A DNA stretch of 64,000 nt from Berberis thunbergii (taxonomy: Eukaryota; Streptophyta; Magnoliopsida; Ranunculales; Berberidaceae), in assembly GCA_003290165.1 (NCBI GenBank), contig QNQO01000200.1, positions 806,001 through 870,000 on the forward strand, read 5' to 3'. The position numbers and the translations under genes are program-made. Of the stretch, positions 56,249 to 64,000 are shown piece after piece (positions within the stretch are counted from its first letter, which is position 1; each line of letters starts with the position of its first letter). Below the pieces are notes generated by a model. It was not told the DNA's origin. It did no database searches and saw nothing but the letters and a program-made list of their open reading frames with translations.

Positions 56249-59200
56249 TACAAGGTTTAAGTGTCATTATTGTGGTATATCAAGTCACATTAGAAGAAAT
56301 TGTTGTCTTTACTTAAAAGATTTAAAAGAGGGAAACGTGAAGAAAAGTGATAGTAAAGATGTTACAACTGTTGTTTTAGATGAACAACCCATGGTTGTTT
56401 GTGTGGCGAAGGTGAATGTTTGCATATTGCAAACGAAGGGAGTGAATGGATTGTTGACTCTGGTGCATCTTATCACGCTACTCCAAGGAAATACTAGTTC
56501 ACTACTTACAGAGCAGGAGACTTTGCTAGTGTGAAAATGGGTAATACTAGTTTCTCCAAGATTGTGGGAGTGGGTGATGTATGTATCAAAACTAATATGA
56601 GATGCACTTTGACTTTGAAAGATTTGAACCATGTTCCTGATCTTCGTAAATCTGATTTCTAGACTTGCTTTGGACAAACAAGGATATATGAATTACGTTG
56701 GTAATGATGTTTGGAAGCTTACCAAAGGTTCACTTGTTGTGGCAAAAGGCAAGGCATGTTGCATCTTAAACAAGACTCAGGTGAAGCCGTATAAGAGTGG
56801 TTTGAATGCAACTTAAAGTGATACTTATCTAATCTTGTGGCACAAACGACTTGCACACATGAGTGAGAAAGGTATGCAGCTCTTAGCAAATAAGAAATTG
56901 ATTCCCTCCTTGAAAGGTACCCCTCCAATCATTGTTTATTTGGTAAAAATCATAGAGTTTCATTTCATAGATCATCAAAAGGAAAAATCGATGTGTTAGA
57001 TTTGTTTTAGACGGATGTCTGTGGTCCCATTGAAGTAGATTCTCTTGGTGGTAGTAGATATTTATTGATGGTGCATCAATAAAGGTGTGGATATATTTCA
57101 TCAGATCTAAAGACCAAGTTTTTAGTGCTTCCAGCAATTTAATGCCAAGGTTGAAAAAGAAACAGGTAGACTTTTGAAGTGTCTTCGCAGTGATAATGGG
57201 GTAAGTACACATCAATTAAATTTAAAGCTTATTGTGATGAGCGTGGTATATGGCATGAGATGACAGTTCCTCGAACTCCACAATATAATGGAGTCGCAGA
57301 GAGACTGAATCGGACTATTGTAGAAATGGTCTGATGCATGTTTCACATAGCTAGGTTGCCGAAAGTGTTTTGGGTTGAAACTGCTTATATTGCTTGTTAC
57401 CTCATCAACAGGTCTCCTTAAGTTCATTTGGATTGTGATATTCCAGAAAGAGTGTTGAAAGGTAAAAATATTTCACACTCTCATTTGAAGGTGTTTGGGT
57501 GTAAAACGTTTGTTCGTGTACCCAAGGAACAAAGATCAAAGCTTGATGAAAAGGCATTTTCATGTATTTTCATTGGCTATGGAGATAAACAACTTGGCTA
57601 TAGATTATGGGACCCTGAGAATAAGAAGATTATTAGATGCAGAGATGTGGTCTTTTATGAAGATCATACCATTGTGGATTTTGAAAAGGTTGAGAAGCTC
57701 AAGCAGACAGATAGTGAAGTACCAGATTTTACCCACTTCTTTCTCCTTCCTCGCATGTTTAAAATGAAAGAGAAATGCCAAATGACAAAGTAAGTGACCA
57801 TATGCCAGAAAATGAAGTTGTTGGTGATGATCATGTATAAACAGATGAAACTGCGCAAGAAGAGCAACCTCTTCAGCAAGAAATATTAGAGCCTCAGATA
57901 AGAAAGTCTACCAGATAGCGCCAACCATCAAAGAAGTACCCTGATTCTAAGTATGTTTTACTTACGGAAGAAGGCGAGCCAAAAAATTTGTAAGAAGTAC
58001 TAGCTCATACAGAGAAAAATAATTGCATGAAGGCTATGTAAGAAGAGAAGAGTTTCTTGCATGAAAATGATACTTATGAGTTAGATGAGATTTCAAAAGG
58101 TAAAAAACCTTTGAAGAATAGATGGGTATACAAGCTGAAAAATGATGGTGATGGAAAAAATGTAAAACACAAAGCTCAGTTAGTAGTGAAAGGCTTTGCA
58201 CAAAAGAAGGGGATAGACTTTGATGAGATATTCTCACTCGTTGTGAATATGACATCTATTAGAGTAGTGTTGAGTCTTGCAGTTATCCTGGATCTTGAGA
58301 TTGAGCAGTTAGATTTAAAACTGTGTTTTTTCATGGAGATTTGCATGAAGAAATTTACATGGCACAACCAGAGAGTTTTGAAGTGAAAGGAAAATAACAT
58401 ATGGTTTGCAAATTGAAGAAAAGTCTTTATAGGCTGAAACAAGCTCCAAGACAGTGGTATAAGAAGTTTGACTCATTTATGGTGGGTTATGGGTACAATA
58501 AAACATTTCTAGATCATTGTGTTTATGTCAAAAAATTTCGCCTAGTAGCTTCATTATTCTCTTGATTTATGTTGATGATATGCTAATTGTTGGAAAAAAT
58601 GTTGATATGATTGGCAGGTTGAAGAAAGCTTTATTTATGTCTTTTGATATGAAAGACTTGGGGTCAGATCAACACATTTTGGAAATGAAGATTGTTTGTG
58701 ACAGGAAAACTAAGAAGTTGTGGTTGCCACAAGAAAAGTATGTTGAACGGGTGCTTGAAAGGTTCAACATGAATAATATTGCTAAGCCCGTGAGTACTCC
58801 ACTTGCTAATCATTTCAAGTTAAAAGTCAGGTTGTCTCCTAGCATTGATGAAGAAAATAATGAGATGACAGGTATTCGATACTCCTCTATTATAGGGTGT
58901 TTGATATATGTGATGGTTTGTACAAGATCAGATATTGCTCAAGCAGTTGGTGTTGTGAGTAGATATCTTGATAATCCAAAAAAGTTACATTAGGATGCAG
59001 TTAAATGGATTATAAGGTATTTGAAGGGTACTTCAAAGCTTTCTTTATGTGTTGGTAATTCAGGGGCAATATTGGAAGGGATCATAGATGCAAATATGGC
59101 AGATGATCTTGACAAGAAAAAGTTTATTTCAGGTTATGTTTTCACTTTTGCAGGGGGAGCTGTATCTTGGCAGTCTAGATTGCAAAAGTGTGTTGCCTTG

Positions 59201-59530
59201 TCAACAACTGAAGCCGAATACATTGTCATTACTGAAGCAGGAAAAGAAATGTTATGGTTGAAAAAATTACTCAAGGAATTGGGTGTGAATCAAAATAAAT
59301 ATGTTGTGCATTGTGACAGTCAGAGTGTCATGGAGCTGAGCAAGAATGCCACATGTCATGGGCTTACCAAGCATATTGATACTCGTTACCACTGGATGCG
59401 TGATGTGCTTGAGAATAATTATTTCCAACTTAAGAAGATTCACACTAGCAAAAATCCTTCCGACATGATGACAAAAGTTGTTCCTAAAGAGAAACATGAG
59501 TTTTTTATAAAGCTCATTAGAATGACCTAA
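56249..59530 (+). pseudogene. Copia gag end and pol, second half
   Basis: Resumes after the CACTA with a CCHC-like knuckle (FKCHYCGISSHIRRNC, about 56255-56300). Then come an aspartic protease with DSGAS at 56456-56470, a GAG-pre-integrase block (LWHKRLAHMSEKGM, about 56838), and an integrase with QYNGVAERLNRTIVE (about 57285). A reverse transcriptase follows from about 58020, with NRWVYKLK and an intact YVDDM at 58568-58582. RNase H is at 59021-59530, with SWQSRLQKCVALSTTEAEYI and KHIDTRYHWMRD. Stops and frameshifts occur in the integrase (LDLF-stop near 57010), after 57790, near 58385 and at the RT/RNase H join (58993). It is not an active polyprotein. Confidence 0.88.
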
Positions 59531-59559
59531 TGTACTTAGGCTATGATTCTCCCATTATG

Positions 59560-59575
59560 GACTTGAGGGGAGATT
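59560..59575 (+). other. Polypurine tract of split Copia element
   Basis: GACTTGAGGGGAGATT directly precedes the 3' LTR start TGTTGGG. Confidence 0.75.
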
Positions 59576-60060
59576 TGTTGGGTTGGGTCATAAATAGAAA
59601 GCAACCCTAACCGCTTCAATATAACAGAGTGTGTATGCTGTGATTTGCGGCAGTGTGTGCTTGGTTTACCTCCATTGAGAGAGGTTTGGTTGAAGACTCA
59701 AAATAGTGTCTTGGATCCGTTTCTTGCCGGATTTTTGTGTCTTTTGTTTCGATGGATTCTCCCATTGCTTGGGAAGTTAGTTGAAGCTCTTGTGAGGTAA
59801 CCCTTGTATTGCTCATTGTATTCCTCAAACCTTTGGCAAAATGCTTGAAAATAACATTGCACTTTTTTTTTATTGATTAGTGAATTGATCGTATTTGCCC
59901 TATGGTTTTTTACCCTTCACCTTGAAGAGTTTTCCACGTATATATTGGTGTCATTTAGTTTGCATTGATTATTTGCTTATATTGAATATTTGTTTGGCAA
60001 TATTACTTGGTTCTTTTATTGGTAGAATTCTTTGTAGTTGTTTGCTTTGTTTTCCCAGCA
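59576..60060 (+). repeat. 3' LTR of split Copia element
   Basis: Begins TGTTGGGTTGGG and ends TTTTCCCAGCA. Shares blocks with the 5' LTR at 43915-44433. Nine bases later the third CACTA element begins. Confidence 0.88.
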
Positions 60061-60069
60061 TGACTCTAT

Positions 60070-60530
60070 CACTACAACACAAATACTTATTCATAGCATT
60101 TCAAAAACGCTATTGTAGGATATCATAGCGTTTTAGAAAACGTAGTGTCTGTCGGAGCTATAATAGATACAAGGTTATTTATAGCATTTTAGAAATGTTA
60201 TTGTAAGTAGACCATTTATAGCGTTTTTCAAACGTTATTGTTTATCTTGTAATAGCGTTTTAAAAATGCTATGGTTAAACCTATAATAGCGTTTAAAAAG
60301 TGTTATTGTTTAACTCGTGACAACACTTAAAAAACGTTATTGTATACTTACCCCTAGCGTTTCTGAAACGCTATTGTATAATTACCAATAGCATTTCTGA
60401 AACGCTATTGTCTTCCCTCACGTAGCATTTAACAAATGTTATTGTATTAGTTTCTATAGCGATTCTCAAGGCCTTTTTTTTCTATAGCACTCATCAAGTG
60501 CTATCAAATGACTTTTTATAACATTGATTT
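60070..60530. repeat. CACTA 3 subterminal repeat array
   Basis: At least ten units such as ATAGCATTTCAAAAACGCTATTG, ATAGCGTTTTAAAAATGCTATGG, TAGCGTTTCTGAAACGCTATTG and ATAGCACTCATCAAGTGCTATC. Each is an inverted repeat around a short AT core. Confidence 0.85.
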
Positions 60531-60829
60531 TTTTAACCATAGAAGCTAAACAATTTGAAACTACGTTTCGAAGAAAACAGAACAGAGAGGTGAATGATAT
60601 ATTTATCAAATTTTCCTTAAGATAGTAAATCCCATCAAATAGAGACATCAACGGTAAAAGTTGAATGGCTATTCTAATATAATTTGAAGCTCAACAAATC
60701 AGTTTGTTTTTCACTTTCAAGCACTATAATACGAACTATCATTTACATTCAAGCATAAAGAAATAGAATTACAAGTAGGAAATTTAGTACTTGGAGTAAT
60801 TACTATTGACATTGCCATTTGATTCGTGA
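60531..60829. other. Non-coding part of CACTA 3
   Basis: AT-rich. Possibly the 3' flank of the captured WAV2-like gene, which lies to the right on the minus strand. Confidence 0.45.
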
Positions 60830-62723
60830 CATTTTGTTCCAAGAAAAGCTGAATTGTTCTCCAGTAGTGGTCTACCAGCCAGCCAAGTGTCCATATGCAT
60901 GCTAGTTGGAAAATCAACAAATAAACACCGCTTGTTATCAGTGGTTGCTCTATCATAGAGCATTTGCATGTGGGATGGTGGGACCATCTCATCTTGCAAC
61001 CCTGAAAGGAATAGGATCGGCTATCTGATCTGCAAAACAAAAGTTGCATAATGATTAGGCTTGAAAACCAAATAGGTTAAAGGAAACGAAAATAGAGGGG
61101 TAATGGCAGGCAAAATAGGTGCTTTTTATCATTTTCAAACTTTTAAAAATATGCCCATTAATACAGATAGGTCAACATATAAAATGTTGTATACAAGCCT
61201 CTGCATAATGCATCCTCACCTGGCCAACAACATCAATCGTACTCCTTGGAGAACGCACTAGACTATTGAGAACTTTGGGACCTTTAGATCCACTGCCTCC
61301 AATGAACCACTTCAGGAAGGGTAGCAGCACTCCAGCCATGTCGAGGATGGATGTGAAAGTATTTCCTAATATAAGAGAGGTAACCTGTGACTTGTGTGAC
61401 GTGTAAGTTTAGGATATGGAAATTGAAAACAACGAAGTAATGCATACTTCAAACTTTCGATAACTACAACTGCTTAGATTCTTCCAGGTTTGTTTTGGAC
61501 CAATTTATGTTTTGTACCTACTACCAATACACTTATATATCCTTGCACCCTGCTACCTAACATGTAGTGGCTAAGCAAATTAGAATTCCCTGCTACCTAA
61601 CACTAGGAATGTTTCTGTGCATGTTGTTAATGGTTACAAATTATAATTTCAGCTAATTTTGCAATCGAGATCATTGTTTATGAAAGCAGGAACCTCGAAT
61701 AACTTAAATTAAGGTAAGGCAAACAGTCAAGGGTCACCAGATTCAGTTGTGTGCCAGGACCTCAAGGTAACCTTGGATTAAAGTCTGAGTGGGGATGACC
61801 CTAGAAGTCATTCAGAATCAGAGTTCTGAGCAAAGGGAGGAGAGGACTTGGTTAAGGAGATGATTTCATGGGGATTCGAGTATGTTTGTGATGCGTGTTT
61901 GGGCTTCTGTAGGTGTGCAAGAAGCGTAACAGTACTATGTCACAAAAGAAAAAATTGATCTTATAGCAAATGAAATGGGCCGTGGATTGGACATCTCTAA
62001 TTAAGCATTTAGTGAGGGAGGTATCCTAACTGAGTGCTATTTACCAGTCAAAAACACTTTTTCACCTTTCTGGGCTAGGACCATGAGTTTCTCAGTCACA
62101 TGTGCCTGGTTTGTTTCTTTATCCCTCCTAGTTATAACATATATCTTGCCTCTAATAAACCACTCAGCTAATAGTCACAGCTTATACTTGGACATAAATT
62201 TTTATTTTAGAAAAGTTTGAAATGATACACATCATCCAAGTCGCAGTTTAAATAATGATTTAACCTAGGTAACATTGACTTCTATAGTAAAGATGATCGA
62301 ACTTGCCACAACTTGCATCCAACTTGTCAAGCTTATCCAGTCATATTCCAAGATTTTCAACTAAGTTAAACTATGAGTACAAGTACCTGTCGGTGTTTCT
62401 GACCCATAAAAGGGTCATTCCACCAAAGAATTAAACAAAGGAAACAAAAATACCTTATCAGGATTGTTTTTGGTAAGCACTGCTCCAACTGCACCCCCAA
62501 GTCACCTGCCAAAAACAACTATTCTAGTTGTGTCGATGTCACTTCTCATAATTAGATGATCCAATGCAGCCTGGTCAATACAAAAGATGCTAACAATCAA
62601 ACTATTGAAGAAATCTAAACATAGTCGTAGACCTCCAAATTAACATTCCTATCAGGATGAGAACAAACCTGAGCATCCTTAGTGATGCCATGTTGAGAAG
62701 GGGAACCATCACTTGCTCCATAT
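60830..62723 (-). pseudogene. WAV2/BEM46-like alpha/beta hydrolase fragment
   Basis: Minus-strand exons in order: 62723-62669 (YGASDGSPSQHGITKDAQ), 62570-62454 (AALDHLIMRSDIDTTRIVVF and GGAVGAVLTKNNPDK), 61384-61220 (NTFTSILDMAGVLLPFLKWF) and 61029 to about 60830 (LFLSGLQDEMVPPSHMQMLY, then FPTSMHMDTWLAG). These match the plant WAV2/BEM46-type alpha/beta hydrolases, membrane-anchored proteins implicated in root bending. The nucleophile motif G-R-S-L-G reads GR-stop-LG, with TGA at 62504-62502 in place of the catalytic Ser. A TAG occurs at 61023-61021, and a two-base loss after TWLAG shifts the last exon. The N-terminal part and anchor are missing. Dead copy, introns retained. Confidence 0.88.
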
Positions 62724-63244
62724 CTGTTAATACATTTTTGCTCTATAGTAACATTTTTGCTCTATAGTCAAATAACTGCATCATTGGGTGATTGAATGGT
62801 TAGGGTACCAACTAACATTAAGTTGTGAAATACTAAAAGAAATATTATAAGAGAAAGCTTTTAGAATGCATTCAATAAAATGTAACCCCTTACTCTAATT
62901 TGAACAAAAGCATCAATTATATGAACAAATTCTGCTTAAACTAATGCATCCTTGACAGCAAAATCAATTCAGAACTATGGTTTCTAATGTCGATTTTGAC
63001 AGCAAAACCATTAATGTCTAGCAAAACAGTACCCTAATAAAAGAAAAATTCAGCACTTGGAACAATAGACAATCAAATTCAACACTATGGTTTCTAATGC
63101 CGATTTTGACAGCCAAACCATTCATGTCCATTAGACTAATAAGAAACAAAGAACAATCAAAACTAGCAAAGCACAACAAAGCAAAGCACAACACCGTACA
63201 CATCCTGTTTCGATAGTCTACTATTTCACTATAAAAACAAATAC
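62724..63244. other. Junction between WAV2-like and KTF1-like fragments
   Basis: No exon recognised. A short segment is locally repeated: GTTTCTAATGTCGATTTTGACAGC near 62980 and GTTTCTAATGCCGATTTTGACAGC near 63090, about 110 bp apart. Confidence 0.5.
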
Positions 63245-63722
63245 CTCCAGAACATCATATTCCCTCTTAGCTTCAAGATAAATATATCCCTTCACATGGT
63301 CAATAGCAAATGCTGACACTGTTTTCAGTTTAGTTCCAAGAGTTTGCAGGTCAACATATTTCTGGATAAGGCAGAATGCTGCCTGCCGCTCATGTACAAC
63401 CTAAGAGAAACAACTTCATGAATAGGTCTGGAAACACTAAAATTTTGTATTGCAAAAACTATGTATCATACCATGCATTTGACTTTCCAGATAACTAGAC
63501 CATCCACAGATGGCAGGAAAGAGTTTTTGTCACCAGAACCCATACTCTCGAACTCATCTTTAGCATAGACAACATACTTTGAACTAGACCTATATCGTTC
63601 TTCCACATATTTCTCAAGCTCATCATCACTAAGTTCTTCTTCTTTGGGCATAAATGGAATGTTATGAGTTTTTCCAAGTCATTCCTTAGCTTTGAGATTT
63701 GCTTCAATTTCATCTGTAAAAT
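63245..63722 (-). pseudogene. KTF1 (SPT5-like, RdDM factor) fragment
   Basis: Two minus-strand exons. 63722-63472 encodes DFTDEIEANLKAKE, then a TGA (63681-63679), then NIPFMPKEEELSDDELEKY and DGLVIWKVKCM. 63400-63245 encodes VVHERQAAFCLIQKYVDLQT, LGTKLKTVSAFAIDHVKGYI and YLEAKREYDVLE. This is the NGN-domain region of plant SPT5 proteins. The combination of KEEELSDDELEK, IWKVKCMV and AFAIDHVKGYIYLEA fits KTF1/SPT5-like (RDM3), a partner of RNA polymerase V and AGO4 in RNA-directed DNA methylation, better than general SPT5. The KOW domains and GW/WG-rich tail are absent. The stop precludes a normal protein. Confidence 0.8.
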
Positions 63723-64000
63723 CTGCAAGAAACAAGAAAAGGTTGCATTGCACTAATCCAATAAACAAAGAAGATGACAACTACATAACCAATGAACGCC
63801 GAAAACAAAACATCGGATTTGCACAATGCATTCATTAAAACTTCACCAGTTCATAGATGGGACATCAAGTCCATCCAAGTGTTCTTCCATCATGCAAACC
63901 ATGAACAGTGTCCACTGCTCATAGCAGTATTGGACTTGAGTCATTTAACCAGCATCCAGAAGGGTTTTGTTTCAATGAGGTGTTTAAAATTTTCTCTCTT
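63723..64000. other. End of window inside CACTA 3
   Basis: No exon recognised with confidence; probably intron of the KTF1-like fragment. Confidence 0.35.

Larger units (their letters stand above)
43915..60060 (+). mobile_element. Copia (Tork/Tnt1-like) retrotransposon split by CACTA 2
   Basis: Direct LTRs (43915-44433 and 59576-60060) flank gag-pol on the plus strand. A primer-binding site follows the 5' LTR and a polypurine tract precedes the 3' LTR. The interior is interrupted at 45166-56245 by a CACTA element; without it the element is about 5 kb, normal for Copia. The 5-mers outside the LTRs (CCTCA and TGACT) do not match, so the outer ends may have recombined or been rearranged. The gag and RNase H blocks resemble the Tork lineage that includes Tnt1. 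Confidence 0.88.
60070..64000. mobile_element. CACTA element 3, left part; right end outside window
   Basis: Starts CACTACAACACAAATAC, the same 15-base start as CACTA element 1, and is followed by a long array of ATAGCGTTTTAGAAAACG / AAACGCTATTG units to about 60500. The preceding triplet is TAT. The right terminus is not in the window, so length and target duplication cannot be checked. The interior holds WAV2-like and KTF1-like exons on the minus strand and no transposase. Confidence 0.7.

Noticed and set aside
60095..60500. Regularly spaced short repeats resembling a CRISPR-like array
   Set aside because: The units vary, are inverted repeats, and begin right at a CACTA terminus in a plant genome; they are subterminal repeats.
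1..64000. tRNA, rRNA or other structured RNA genes
   Set aside because: I looked for the tRNA-type promoter words and clover-leaf pairs where short GC-rich segments occur and found none that hold up. A covariance-model scan would be decisive.

Overview
This window is nuclear DNA from a flowering plant, probably a eudicot; I cannot name the species. The base composition is AT-rich, genes are split by GT-AG introns, and nearly every recognisable protein is a plant family: EGY site-2 protease-like, kinesin-14, PDR-type ABCG transporter, TOPLESS-related, KTF1/SPT5-like, sucrose-phosphate synthase. Most of the 64 kb is transposable-element DNA. The only long intact reading frame is a 712-residue membrane protein at 35797-37935 on the minus strand. 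An 87-codon frame at 11855-12118 is a weaker candidate gene.

Region by region. 1-13280 is intergenic DNA with a hAT-like element (940-1548), a dispersed duplication (1656-3556 and 8376-11548) flanking a decayed minus-strand Copia element (3930-7620), a LINE-like tail, and several miniature elements. 13281-18934 is a Copia-type LTR element with a perfect 5-bp target duplication and a mostly deleted interior. 19967-34429 is a 14.5-kb CACTA element holding intron-containing pieces of EGY2, a kinesin-14 and an ABCG/PDR transporter. A 4.8-kb hAT transposon (24347-29120) sits inside it, and a 1.25-kb non-autonomous hAT-like element (26661-27908) is nested in that hAT's transposase gene. 34430-43914 holds the intact membrane-protein gene, a broken hypothetical gene, and a truncated second copy of the membrane-protein gene.

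43915-60060 is a plus-strand Copia (Tork/Tnt1-like) element. It is split by an 11.1-kb CACTA element of a different family (45166-56245) that carries pieces of a YggS/PLPBP gene, a possible AHSA1-type co-chaperone, sucrose-phosphate synthase, exportin-1 and a TOPLESS-related corepressor, plus a 479-bp TRIM and a Gypsy remnant. From 60070 to the window end is the left part of a third CACTA element, related to the first, with minus-strand pieces of a WAV2/BEM46-like hydrolase and of KTF1.

The main message is repeated capture of host gene fragments by CACTA transposons: parts of about ten unrelated genes, introns retained, inside three elements within about 44 kb. Element boundaries rest on termini and target duplications read directly from the sequence. 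Gene identities rest on recognition of conserved blocks without database search. All captured pieces carry damage such as stops, frameshifts, lost catalytic residues or lost exons, so they are annotated as pseudogenes. Some junctions could still be spliced in frame.
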